Positions 1 through 6,607 are shown, counted from the first letter of the stretch. The stretch is DNA of 9,862 nucleotides from Microcaldota archaeon (GCA_021821605.1 JAKACG010000024.1:1-9862); one strand, 5' to 3'. Translations and numbers: made by a program. Notes: a model not told the origin generated them from the sequence alone.

Positions 1-1
1 T

Positions 2-328
2 AGGATTAAAAAACTAGAGAAGGAAAAAATAATAAAGTACTATAAAGGCGAGATAGACTGGAAAAAGGCAGGTTTTTCTCTAAGTGCCTTTGTACTTATA
101 AGCGTCGATATAAATCTTCTTAAGAGCATGAATAGGACACAGGATATGCTGCTCAAGGAGCTTTTAGCAATAATATACGTAAGGGAAGGGTTCATAACAA
201 CAAGCGATGCCGATTTAATAATAAAGGTAATAGCTAAAGATACCGAGCACTTCAAGGAAATACTCCTTGATTATATACACTCAAAGGCCGGAATAGTTAA
301 TACTAAGACAATGGTAGTTTTGGGATGA
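2..328 (+). CDS. Lrp/AsnC family transcriptional regulator, 3' part (5' end outside window)
   Basis: The frame is open from the left edge to a TGA and gives 108 residues of the C-terminal part of a feast/famine (Lrp/AsnC) regulator. The first visible residues (RIKKLEKEKIIKYYKGEID) match the end of the winged HTH and the linker seen in this family. The rest fits the RAM ligand-binding/oligomerisation domain: a beta strand (AFVLISVD), a helix, then 'EGFITTSDADLIIKVIAKD', a helix 'EHFKEILLDYI', and the closing strand 'GIVNTKTMVVLG', which resembles the family's 'GV..T.T.ivL' ending. Such proteins bind DNA as dimers or octamers and often respond to amino acids; the ligand and targets here cannot be read from sequence. 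Its stop overlaps the next start (ATGA, 325-328), so the two genes are probably cotranscribed and translationally coupled. The HTH itself is not in the window. Confidence 0.8.
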   Translation, partial: RIKKLEKEKIIKYYKGEIDWKKAGFSLSAFVLISVDINLLKSMNRTQDMLLKELLAIIYVREGFITTSDADLIIKVIAKDTEHFKEILLDYIHSKAGIVNTKTMVVLG

Positions 329-927
329 GTTTTGACGAAAAGGAGATATCAAGAAGGTATAACTCCTACTATTTATCTGTAATAATGCGTTATAAAGAGC
401 ACATAGAACAAAGCGAAAGTATCTATCTTCCCGATATGCCAAAGCTAATCGAGCCTTTTTCAGAAGAGGTGTCTGCCTTTGCATCAGCTATAAAAAATGA
501 GTTTGAGAACTATACTCAAAAAGAGGACTTTCCTAAAGCTGCAGAAATAACATTTAAAAAATTAGAAGAGGATATACTTGTTGCTCAGCTGCCAATTCAA
601 TTTTGGCAAACTCCTTCAGAAACACTTGTAAATGGCATCTGTGATATACTAGATTATAATGCAACGCTATGCAGTATTTTCATAGCTCTTGGCTGCGTTT
701 CATCAAAGGTAGCTGTAATAAACTTCGAAGATAGCAACAGAATAGTTGTATACTGTGAAAACAACAACATGATTTATCTTTTTGAGCATTCATATGAAAC
801 GAAGCTTTTCAAAGACAGGGAGCTGATGCTAAAATATCTAATAGAAAAAAGCACAGGAGATGCAACTGCGTACGAATTTAATGATAAATTATATAGGGAT
901 CTTATCTTGCCCTTGTCCTCTTCATGA
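325..927 (+). CDS. Uncharacterised 200-aa protein with a degenerate transglutaminase-like motif
   Basis: This is a soluble-looking protein with no signal peptide or membrane segment. Residues 93-123 (FWQTPSETL, then G104-I-C106-D, then a helix ending in IALG) follow the pattern around the nucleophile of transglutaminase-like (papain-fold) domains, 'W.tP.ETL...GDC.D.a.LL.slL.alG'. Cys106 is kept, but the usual GDC Asp is Ile. Where the catalytic His would be expected, about 30-40 residues later (SNRIVVY, 137-143), there is Asn/Arg instead. I therefore see a possible inactive or altered transglutaminase-like fold and cannot assign a reaction. The N-terminal 90 residues are helical and charged with no family I recognise. 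The start ATG overlaps the regulator's stop (ATGA), implying translational coupling. The 3' end overlaps a possible minus-strand micro-ORF by 26 bp. Confidence 0.75.
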   Translation: MSFDEKEISRRYNSYYLSVIMRYKEHIEQSESIYLPDMPKLIEPFSEEVSAFASAIKNEFENYTQKEDFPKAAEITFKKLEEDILVAQLPIQFWQTPSETLVNGICDILDYNATLCSIFIALGCVSSKVAVINFEDSNRIVVYCENNNMIYLFEHSYETKLFKDRELMLKYLIEKSTGDATAYEFNDKLYRDLILPLSSS

Positions 928-1021
928 GCATTCTGCTTCTTTTCTTTAATTTGTTTATTGCATTCATCTTTCTATACTTCTTTCCTATTCTTTTAGTTTT
1001 CTTACTAACGGTTTTCTGCAT
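902..1021 (-). CDS. Possible 39-aa highly basic micro-ORF downstream of FEN-1
   Basis: An ATG lies 16 nt after the FEN-1 stop codon on the same strand and opens a 39-codon frame ending in TAA. The product has 18 Lys/Arg, no Asp or Glu, and one Tyr (begins MQKTVSKKTK, ends MKRTRAR). The composition recalls small ribosomal or nucleic-acid-binding peptides, but I cannot align it to a named family. Its position as the next gene of the MBF1-FEN-1 operon favours reality. Against it: there is no clear Shine-Dalgarno, it overlaps the end of the convergent 200-aa gene, and the same bases form T-rich tracts on the plus strand that could simply be that gene's terminator, whose complement would read as lysine and arginine codons. 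It is reported as a candidate only. Confidence 0.3.
   Translation of the reverse strand: MQKTVSKKTKRIGKKYRKMNAINKLKKRSRMLMKRTRAR
936..1003 (+). terminator. T-rich termination region after the 200-aa gene
   Basis: Just after the stop of the Lrp-linked gene the plus strand carries several T runs (cttcttttctttaatttg, then ttctttcctattcttttag, then ttttctt). Oligo-T tracts are the main intrinsic termination signal of archaeal RNA polymerase. No stable hairpin is evident. The same bases could instead be the coding strand complement of the basic micro-ORF. Confidence 0.4.
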
Positions 1022-1037
1022 AAAATCAAGTATCTTT

Positions 1038-2096
1038 CTACATCCAACTATTTATACCTTTTTGATTTCCCATATTTCTACTGTCTAAAAGTTTTTTTAC
1101 TCCGCTCTCTATTCTTTCTAATGAAAATTCATGTTCACTGCACATCAGGTTAAGTATCTTCTCCTTATCAGGCTTAAATTTTTTGACAATCGAATCGAAC
1201 TCCTCCATCGAAAGCTCCTTAACATCAGGTTTTTCAAACACATCAAGTATATCTTGCAATGGAACATCAAGTGCTGTGTTGTACTTTTTAATTAAGTACT
1301 CCTCTAAGGCTTTAGGTGTCGTATACTCCTTTACTATCTTTAATGCCGTTTTAGGTCCGACCTTTTCTACTCCTGTGTTAAAATCAGTGCCTATCAAAGC
1401 TCCCATCATTATTAACTGTCTTTGCGTTAGTCCAAAGTGCTCGAGAAGATCTGAGGTTTTTGCAAGTTCTGGTTCTACAGTTATATAAACATTTTTCATA
1501 GGCAGTTTTCTTCTTCCGGTTATTGTTAAGTTTCTTATTACATTTACCGCGCCAAAAAGAAAAGAGTCATAATCCTGCGATGCAGAGGCATAAACAAGAT
1601 TATTTTTTGTCATGATTGCTCCTTGAGCCTCCCCTTCTGACGGTGCTTGCAAATACGGCACTCCCATATACTCTAAAAGCTTCTTTGAGCTTTCAACAAT
1701 CTCCTTTGTTATTCTTGTACTTGCCATGGCATGAGTTCTTGCACTTTCAATCAATCCTTCCTCCTTTGCCTTACTCCACGCTTCAAGGGCTTCTGTTCTT
1801 CGCTTTACTCTTGCATCTATGGTTCTCTGCTTTAAAACTGAGGGTATGCCATCAAAAACAAAAACCGGTTTTATATCACTTTCAATAAGGCTTATAGTTC
1901 TGTAAAATAATCCGGACAGATGGCTTGTAACTCTGTTTTTTGAGTCGGTCAACGGCGTTCCATCAGGCTGTCTTATTATGGATAAGAATTGATATATTGT
2001 ATTATATGCATCTATTGCTATTGTCTTTCCTGATAACTCGGAAAAATTTATACTCTTTTTAACCTCGGCAATCAACTTAGCTATATCAACTGCCAA
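1038..2096 (-). CDS. fen: Flap endonuclease 1 (FEN-1), structure-specific 5' nuclease
   Basis: This nuclease removes 5' flaps during Okazaki fragment maturation and base excision repair. All metal-binding acidic residues are present, numbered from TTG 2096: D29 (IDAYN), D82 (VFDG), E154/E156 (PSEGEAQ), D175/D177 (SQDYDSFLFG) and D238 (GTDFN). The helix-turn-helix that contacts DNA follows (GVEKVGPKTALKIV). The C-terminus QKGINSWM fits a PCNA-interacting PIP box (Q-x-x-I-x-x-W) with Met in place of the usual last aromatic. I chose TTG at 2096 (352 aa) because it gives MAVDIAKLI, matching the family start MGVDL..LI. It also sits 13 nt after the MBF1 stop, with a GAGTGGTG ribosome-binding-like sequence just upstream. 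A longer TTG start at 2135 would overlap MBF1 and add 13 non-family residues. It is the second gene of the operon. Confidence 0.95.
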   Translation of the reverse strand: MAVDIAKLIAEVKKSINFSELSGKTIAIDAYNTIYQFLSIIRQPDGTPLTDSKNRVTSHLSGLFYRTISLIESDIKPVFVFDGIPSVLKQRTIDARVKRRTEALEAWSKAKEEGLIESARTHAMASTRITKEIVESSKKLLEYMGVPYLQAPSEGEAQGAIMTKNNLVYASASQDYDSFLFGAVNVIRNLTITGRRKLPMKNVYITVEPELAKTSDLLEHFGLTQRQLIMMGALIGTDFNTGVEKVGPKTALKIVKEYTTPKALEEYLIKKYNTALDVPLQDILDVFEKPDVKELSMEEFDSIVKKFKPDKEKILNLMCSEHEFSLERIESGVKKLLDSRNMGNQKGINSWM

Positions 2097-2109
2097 GTCA
2101 GCACCACTC

Positions 2110-2565
2110 TTATTTTTTAATTGCAGCGTCTCCAAGCGTTAATTTAGGGTCATTGCCTTTCTTCTCAACATGGCCTGATTTGGTTACAGAGACCTTAAGT
2201 TTTATTCCTAAGTTTTTTTCAAGCTTATCTATTAATTTATCACTTGGAAGCATCTTTCCATGTTCTACTCTGTTAAGCATGCTTTCCTTTTCATTGATCA
2301 TCTCGGCAAGCACCTTTATTGGTATCCCTATTTTCTCTCTAGCACTCCTAATTACAGGACCATAATCATCTATTATCTCTATACTTTCTTCCTCTTCTTT
2401 TTTGCTGCTATTCTGCATCTTTGTATTGCTCTTTTTATCCTCTTCCATTATCTCTATAATATTTTTTCCTTCTGCACATCTGCCGCATGTAGTTAGTTCT
2501 GCGCCTTCGACATCTATTATATACAATGACTCGGTCTTCTTGCCACAGATTTCACAATCATACAT
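2110..2565 (-). CDS. Archaeal multiprotein bridging factor 1 (zinc ribbon plus XRE-type HTH)
   Basis: This 151-aa protein has the standard archaeal MBF1 layout. An N-terminal zinc ribbon has two CxxC knuckles (C4/C7 in CEIC and C27/C30 in CGRC). A charged, low-complexity linker follows (about 40-65). Next comes a Cro/C1-type helix-turn-helix (about 68-123, DYGPVIRSAREK to KLEKNLGIKL) and the conserved basic tail ending in LTLGDAAIKK. In eukaryotes MBF1 bridges activators and TBP; archaeal homologues associate with ribosomes and their role is less settled. It is the first gene of a minus-strand operon with FEN-1, whose start lies 13 nt downstream. Transcription probably starts within about 10 nt of the ATG, from the AT-rich element in the divergent spacer. 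Length and motif order are normal for the family. Confidence 0.92.
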   Translation of the reverse strand: MYDCEICGKKTESLYIIDVEGAELTTCGRCAEGKNIIEIMEEDKKSNTKMQNSSKKEEEESIEIIDDYGPVIRSAREKIGIPIKVLAEMINEKESMLNRVEHGKMLPSDKLIDKLEKNLGIKLKVSVTKSGHVEKKGNDPKLTLGDAAIKK

Positions 2566-2594
2566 TCAATGACCCATCATATAAAAGCAGGGAA

Positions 2595-2609
2595 CTTATA
2601 AATATATTT
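2595..2609. promoter_or_regulatory. Shared TATA-like element in the divergent MBF1 / site-2 protease promoter
   Basis: The 60-bp spacer (2566-2625) holds cttataaatatattt, which reads as a TATA box on both strands. On the plus strand its centre is about 25 bp before the ATG at 2626, so the protease mRNA would be leaderless. A purine-rich GGGAA upstream could act as BRE. On the minus strand the centre is 36 bp before the MBF1 ATG at 2565, giving a leader of roughly 10 nt. A second minus-strand TATA-like sequence (2579-2587) is too close to the MBF1 start to be the better choice. No Shine-Dalgarno precedes either start. Confidence 0.6.
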
Positions 2610-2625
2610 GTAGTGAATCATACAC

Positions 2626-4125
2626 ATGGCCAACAACCCTCAGTCAAAAGCTGCAAAGATAGTTGAAAAAAAGGCATGGATACAATCGCCCAGCTATCGC
2701 CATATCTCTACAATATTGCTTGTTGTACTTGAGTTCATTCTTATAGGATTTCTTTACGTCTCAAGCTACTCTATTCTTCTAAGGGCAGTTACTGGTGTTC
2801 TAAGCCTTGTAATAATAGGTATGCTCCTTACAAATGTAAATGGCCTCTCTGGAGATTATGGCATTTATATCTTTGGCGGAAGTTTTGGTATAAACACCAT
2901 AGAAAAGCTTTCAAGATGTAAAAAAAATCTTTGGTTGTTCTTCACAGAATGGGGTCTTGTGCTAAGTTTTGGGGCACTCTCTTACTTCATATTCAAGGGA
3001 AAGATCTCAAAGAAAGCATTTATTCTGGGTGAGCTTGCAATAATCTTCATAATACTTTTTATAGTTCCATACTTTTTGCTTTCATTCCAATTAATATCAA
3101 TACCTAATCTTCCATCTTCAATATCATCGTACTCTTTATCTTCTGCTTCGTTTCAGCCATCTCTGTTAGGCATACTTCTTATTGGATTAGCAGTTATTGG
3201 TGGTTTTTCATTCTTTATCTTTTTCGAGCTTTTATTTGGTGCTGGACTTATGATTTTAGATGCTGCATCCGTTATACTTTCTGTTGCTTCTTCATCTCCT
3301 AATTATGCTCCGCTCGCAACTGCAGTTCCTGGCCTTGCACCGGTAATACCTGGAATAACAATACCATTCTTTGCAGGTATACTTGCTCTTGCCGTTATTT
3401 TAATTACGCATGAGTTTTCACATGGTGTTATCTCACGAATCTACAAAATAAAAATTAAAAAAGTAGGACTTGTTTTGCTTGGAGTAATACCGATGGGAGC
3501 TTTTGTTGAGCCTGATGAGAAAAAGGTTCTAACTCTTGATAAGTACAAGCAAAATGGAATATTTATAGCGGGCATAGCCTCAAACTTTCTTCTAACATTC
3601 ATCTTCTTTGTTTTAGCATTTTTATTTGTTTCTTATATAGTCCCTGGCATAACAAGTAATTATATTTATATCTCTGCTGTTTCTCCAAACGCTCCTGCTT
3701 ATAATGTAATACCGGTAGGTGCAATAATACAAAAATGGAACAACATTCCAATAAACAATCTTACCTCGCTTGAAGCAGCTGCAAGTACTGACAAGCCTAA
3801 CTCAAAGGTTATAGTTACAACTAATTATACCACATATTCATTAATAGCAAACTCATCTGGAAAAATAGGTGTTCTAATCTCGGCTGAAAGTGCAACTAAG
3901 CCTGGAATTTTTTCTTCTATACTGTCCTTTCTTTATCAGTTCATTATACTTTCATTGGTGCTTAACTTTCTTGTAGCTTCTATAAATCTTCTTCCACTTC
4001 CATTCTTTGATGGTTGGAGAATATACAAAAATATAATTAAAGATGATAGAACACTGAAGATTTTGTCTATAATAACAATACTTACCTTTATTCTTCTTGC
4101 TCTGCCTTGGCTTTTCATCTTGTAA
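2626..4125 (+). CDS. Site-2 protease family intramembrane zinc metalloprotease (M50)
   Basis: This 499-aa polytopic protein cleaves substrates within the membrane (regulated intramembrane proteolysis). The zinc site is complete: HEFSH at 262-266 within a hydrophobic helix, and the third ligand D462 in the conserved NLLPLPFFDGWRI segment (454-466). Between them, after a membrane segment at about 310-338, lies an extracytoplasmic PDZ-like insert (about 345-420, including YISAVSPNAPAYN and PVGAIIQKWNNIPI). Several further membrane segments lie N-terminal to the active site (roughly 28-70, 104-123, 132-155, 179-213), more than in the minimal core, so this is a long variant. The ATG at 2626 lies about 25 bp after a TATA box, suggesting leaderless translation. 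The next gene downstream is a pilin-like surface protein, but the substrate is unknown and no functional link is shown. Confidence 0.9.
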   Translation: MANNPQSKAAKIVEKKAWIQSPSYRHISTILLVVLEFILIGFLYVSSYSILLRAVTGVLSLVIIGMLLTNVNGLSGDYGIYIFGGSFGINTIEKLSRCKKNLWLFFTEWGLVLSFGALSYFIFKGKISKKAFILGELAIIFIILFIVPYFLLSFQLISIPNLPSSISSYSLSSASFQPSLLGILLIGLAVIGGFSFFIFFELLFGAGLMILDAASVILSVASSSPNYAPLATAVPGLAPVIPGITIPFFAGILALAVILITHEFSHGVISRIYKIKIKKVGLVLLGVIPMGAFVEPDEKKVLTLDKYKQNGIFIAGIASNFLLTFIFFVLAFLFVSYIVPGITSNYIYISAVSPNAPAYNVIPVGAIIQKWNNIPINNLTSLEAAASTDKPNSKVIVTTNYTTYSLIANSSGKIGVLISAESATKPGIFSSILSFLYQFIILSLVLNFLVASINLLPLPFFDGWRIYKNIIKDDRTLKILSIITILTFILLALPWLFIL

Positions 4126-4161
4126 TGTGTTTTTCAATACAAATTCTTAAAATATTTTTAA
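4126..4161 (+). terminator. Weak T-rich terminator after the site-2 protease
   Basis: The bases after the stop contain gtttttc and, a little later, ttaaaatatttttaa, a near-palindrome containing a T run. This is consistent with archaeal oligo-T termination before the pilin promoter, but the signal is weak in an AT-rich spacer. Confidence 0.3.
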
Positions 4162-4200
4162 TGTATTGACCAACACTAATAAAACGAAAAATAAGAAAGC

Positions 4201-4217
4201 TTTAAATATATTACTAT
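4201..4217 (+). promoter_or_regulatory. TATA-box promoter of the pilin-like gene (17-bp element shared with the propeller gene)
   Basis: tttaaatatattactat is preceded by a purine-rich GAAAGC that could be the BRE. A start of transcription near 4231 would leave a leader of about 20 nt before the ATG at 4253. The identical 17 bp occurs at 7233-7249 before the other class III signal peptide gene. Confidence 0.65.
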
Positions 4218-4241
4218 CGTTATATTTTCAGAATGTATTTA

Positions 4242-4248
4242 AAGTGAT
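4242..4248 (+). promoter_or_regulatory. Shine-Dalgarno (AAGTGAT) setting the pilin start
   Basis: GTGAT matches the archaeal anti-Shine-Dalgarno complement (GGUGAU) and ends 4 nt before the ATG at 4253. It supports that start over an upstream in-frame TTG at 4166. Confidence 0.6.
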
Positions 4249-4252
4249 AGAT

Positions 4253-4738
4253 ATGAAATCAATGAAAGGACAAAGCGCTATGGAGTATCTTATGACATAT
4301 GGTTGGGCCATATTGATCATAGCTATAGTATTAGTAGCACTTTTCGAATTAGGAATATTTGGAGGATCAACACTGCCTACTGCATGTGTGGCACAGTCTG
4401 GATTTATATGTTCAAATCCATCATTTGTAGGCGCTAATATAATAGTTACTGTTGGTCAATCATCAGGTCAAAATTATGGTTCTACTACCTTAGCATTTCT
4501 TAATAGTACTAACCTTCATGATGTTCAGGGTAGCAGTCCTTCATTTCCATCTGGAACAAGTGTAGTAATCAGCAGTGGTATGACCTCTGGTTCAACATAT
4601 ACTGAAAATGTTCCAATAGGCTATGGTGCACCAACTCCAGGCACTGGAATTTCTGGAGAACTCTGGATATCCTATACCTTAAGTGGAACTACTCAGTATC
4701 AGGAACTAGCAACAATAACCGCAAAAGAAACAACATAA
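4253..4738 (+). CDS. Type IV pilin-like protein with class III signal peptide
   Basis: This 161-aa protein carries an archaeal class III (QXSXEXXXL-type) signal peptide: MKSMKG, then QSAMEYLMTYGW and a hydrophobic helix to about residue 36. A prepilin peptidase would be expected to cut after G6, leaving Glu at +5 as in type IV pilins, and the helix would pack in a filament core. The exposed part (about 40-161) contains C45-x7-C53 in the pattern GFICSNP and a C-terminal G135-E-L-W138 motif ending in TITAK. The same motifs occur in the 228-aa and the propeller proteins in this window. It is rich in Ser, Thr and Gly, with one N-glycosylation sequon (NST, 84-86). The start is ATG 4253, chosen from the adjacent Shine-Dalgarno and the short basic leader. 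Role: pilus or surface filament subunit (inferred); the filament type is not shown. Confidence 0.85.
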   Translation: MKSMKGQSAMEYLMTYGWAILIIAIVLVALFELGIFGGSTLPTACVAQSGFICSNPSFVGANIIVTVGQSSGQNYGSTTLAFLNSTNLHDVQGSSPSFPSGTSVVISSGMTSGSTYTENVPIGYGAPTPGTGISGELWISYTLSGTTQYQELATITAKETT

Positions 4739-4776
4739 TCTCGGCAGTAATTTAAACAATATTTAAAGTTTATTAT

Positions 4777-4803
4777 GGGCGTTTTGCCCTTCTTCTTTTT
4801 ATT
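4777..4803 (+). terminator. Hairpin and T-tract terminator after the pilin gene
   Basis: A short GC stem, GGGC (4777-4780) pairing with GCCC (4786-4789) across a 5-nt loop, is followed at once by tcttcttttt. The GC block stands out in an AT-rich spacer. It resembles an intrinsic terminator and separates the pilin transcript from the next gene, which has its own TATA element. Confidence 0.6.
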
Positions 4804-4815
4804 TATATTTATATA
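4801..4815 (+). promoter_or_regulatory. TATA-like promoter of the 228-aa anchored protein
   Basis: atttatatttatata is centred about 35 bp before the ATG at 4844, giving a leader of around 10 nt with no Shine-Dalgarno. It partly overlaps the T tract of the pilin terminator, so its limits are uncertain. Confidence 0.45.
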
Positions 4816-4843
4816 TCTTTTCGTATATTCTTATTATGATTAA

Positions 4844-5530
4844 ATGAATAAAAAGGCTATAATCACTTACTTTGTGCTTTTGGGTTTTGTAATAATAATG
4901 TACTTTTACATTTCGGCAAATAATCTAGGCAATATAAAAACAACCTCATCAACCACTACTTCAAGCAACGCATTAAACTCTACCTCAAATCAAAGCGCAG
5001 GTTCAGGAGGTCTTATAGTAAATACCGCAACAACCACAACTGGTTCAACACCTGCTCCAGTTGATATTAACTTTAACAACTCACAACCTATACCTGTATA
5101 TCCTGTTGATGTAGTCTCTCCTGGAAACAATTACGGCACAATAAACAACAGTATAAATGGAAGATTAGTATCCAGTTGTATTCCTTATGGTGGGTTTTCA
5201 TGTTCTCAGCCTGTTTTATCAAGCATCTCGGGAAATCTTACCTTATCATTCAGTGAAACTCAGTACGCTCTTTGGAGTACAGCTGAGATTTATATACTTA
5301 ATCTAACTGCGCAACCAATTCTAAAAAATAATCTGATAAATGGCATTAAAGGAGTGCAAATCTCAAACATATCAAACAGTGAGCAAATAACCTTAACGCT
5401 TCCTGCAATAACGCCAAATCTTCCTAAAGGCGTTCAGATTCAGGGGAACATCTGGGCCGTATTTCATCTTAAAAATAGCAACTCAACATATATATCAGAG
5501 ATAGCTCAAATCTCTGCACAATCTATATGA
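4844..5530 (+). CDS. Membrane-anchored surface protein sharing the pilin's Cys-motif domain
   Basis: This 228-aa protein has a single N-terminal signal anchor (about residues 5-24, after MNKK). A Thr/Ser/Asn-rich low-complexity stalk follows (about 32-70), then a Pro-containing linker (to about 95) and a globular domain (about 100-228). The domain carries C112-x7-C120 in the pattern GFSCSQP and a G201-N-I-W204 motif ending in EIAQISA, matching the pilin-like protein just upstream. It has several N-x-S/T sequons, suggesting an extracellular, possibly glycosylated protein. Unlike its neighbours it has no class III signal peptide (no G|Q..E motif), so it is expected to stay in the membrane rather than enter a filament. 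I do not recognise a named family. A paralogue relationship to the pilin domain is inferred from the shared motifs and gene adjacency; function is unknown. Confidence 0.8.
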   Translation: MNKKAIITYFVLLGFVIIMYFYISANNLGNIKTTSSTTTSSNALNSTSNQSAGSGGLIVNTATTTTGSTPAPVDINFNNSQPIPVYPVDVVSPGNNYGTINNSINGRLVSSCIPYGGFSCSQPVLSSISGNLTLSFSETQYALWSTAEIYILNLTAQPILKNNLINGIKGVQISNISNSEQITLTLPAITPNLPKGVQIQGNIWAVFHLKNSNSTYISEIAQISAQSI

Positions 5531-5625
5531 TTATGCAACAACATAAAATCCAATTAATATCATGGCACTATAATCTAAACTCTATATCTTAGAAGCTTAC
5601 TTATGAGTTTTAGGGAATATTGCCT

Positions 5626-6564
5626 TTATACTTGCTTACTACTTTCTCTTAATGCTAAACGCTCCTTTCGTAATCTTAATACCTCCATAATCTCATTGGC
5701 GCTAAGAAGAGGCTTTCTTGTTCTATCTGTATCATCAATTGCAATTCTTGGGCATGCGGTATTAACAAATGCATCAAACTCCATCATGTTATTTATTGAG
5801 TCAAAGTCAAAGGTATTTGCAACCAATATACCGGTAAGTATGCCATCTTTCTCAAGCTTTTCTTTCAATACCTTTGCCATACTCATATTATGCTGTCCGT
5901 TTTTAGTGCTTACAAGTATGCCCACCTTTTTTGCTTCAAGAGCAGAAAGAATCCTGCCACGACTTCTTTTATTATATATCTCTCTATATCTATCTAGGAA
6001 CTCTATAGTGTTATTGAAAGGCTCTATTAGAAGGAAAGGTTTTTTTGTATTGAGTAGGGCGCCTAACGGGTGGAATAAGCCTCCTCCAAAGTATACTAGA
6101 GCATCTACCTCCTTGTCTATTCTAGCTGCGCTGCCTATATCGCAGCCTAGTATCTGTCCGTTCTTTTTAGCAAAGCCATAAGGCTTGCCTATCAAGACCT
6201 TCTTCCCATGCTCTTCGTAGAACTTCTTTACCGTTTCTAGCTGGTGTATGTGCTGTATTGTTGTCATCAAGCCTATGGTGTTGAAAGACTCTAGCTTCTC
6301 AAGCGATTTGGGAAGTAGCTCAAGAGGCGCGTCGTAGCTATAGCTTATGTACTCTACATTAAAGTCTACCTTGTGGAACTCAGCATGCCCGAAGTGTATT
6401 AGCTTTTCAGCTCCAAGATTCTTGGCTTCATCTATTGCAAGATCGCATGCTCCGAAGGTTGGCGAGGCAGATATAAATACCTCATTGCCTTCTAACTCAA
6501 GCTTCTTAGCATGCTTTAATGCTTCCTGTTTAAGGCCTTCTGGAAACTGCAAAAGTATCTTCAT
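5626..6564 (-). CDS. dph2: Dph2-type 2-(3-amino-3-carboxypropyl)histidine synthase (diphthamide biosynthesis step 1)
   Basis: This enzyme transfers the 3-amino-3-carboxypropyl group of S-adenosylmethionine to a histidine of elongation factor 2, the first step of diphthamide formation. Archaeal Dph2 acts as a homodimer with a [4Fe-4S] cluster held by three cysteines, one per domain. All three are visible: C40 (FGACDLA), C141 (ILGCDIG) and C271 (NTACPRIAIDD). The start LLQFPEGL and the segments YFGGGLFHPLG and ISYSYDAPLELLP also fit the family. At 312 aa it is a little shorter than well-studied archaeal homologues of about 340. The ATG at 6564 is preceded by AAGGAAG at a 4-nt spacing and by a TATA box that would give a leader of about 22 nt. 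It diverges from the isoprenoid isomerase gene; there is no obvious metabolic link. Confidence 0.93.
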   Translation of the reverse strand: MKILLQFPEGLKQEALKHAKKLELEGNEVFISASPTFGACDLAIDEAKNLGAEKLIHFGHAEFHKVDFNVEYISYSYDAPLELLPKSLEKLESFNTIGLMTTIQHIHQLETVKKFYEEHGKKVLIGKPYGFAKKNGQILGCDIGSAARIDKEVDALVYFGGGLFHPLGALLNTKKPFLLIEPFNNTIEFLDRYREIYNKRSRGRILSALEAKKVGILVSTKNGQHNMSMAKVLKEKLEKDGILTGILVANTFDFDSINNMMEFDAFVNTACPRIAIDDTDRTRKPLLSANEIMEVLRLRKERLALRESSKQV

Positions 6565-6568
6565 AAAA

Positions 6569-6575
6569 CTTCCTT
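6569..6575 (-). promoter_or_regulatory. Shine-Dalgarno of dph2
   Basis: On the minus strand AAGGAAG lies 4 nt before the ATG at 6564 and supports that start. Confidence 0.6.
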
Positions 6576-6607
6576 GTAAATTCGTCTATTAACTTATTAC
6601 AGTAAAG

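Noticed and set aside
40..484. Minus-strand open frames opposite the Lrp and 200-aa genes
   Set aside because: They are antisense to genes with family motifs and ATGA coupling, and show no motif of their own.
1183..1888. Plus-strand open frames of 101 and 90 codons
   Set aside because: They are complements of the FEN-1 coding sequence and have no recognisable product.
2153..2496. Plus-strand open frames of 70 and 78 codons
   Set aside because: They are the complement of MBF1, which has clear zinc-ribbon and HTH motifs.
3936..4137. Minus-strand open frames of about 60 codons at the end of the protease gene
   Set aside because: They lie opposite the conserved third zinc-ligand region of the site-2 protease.
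4166..4252. N-terminal extension of the pilin from a TTG
   Set aside because: The extension covers the TATA element and the Shine-Dalgarno and would place about 35 residues before the class III cleavage site; ATG 4253 fits far better.
5531..5625. Convergent spacer inspected for an RNA gene or terminator
   Set aside because: There is no tRNA-like T-loop, no clear C/D box pair and no stable hairpin with a T tract; I see nothing assignable in these 95 bp.
5603..6181. 192-aa open frame on the plus strand
   Set aside because: It lies antisense to Dph2, whose three cluster cysteines and family motifs show that the minus strand is coding.
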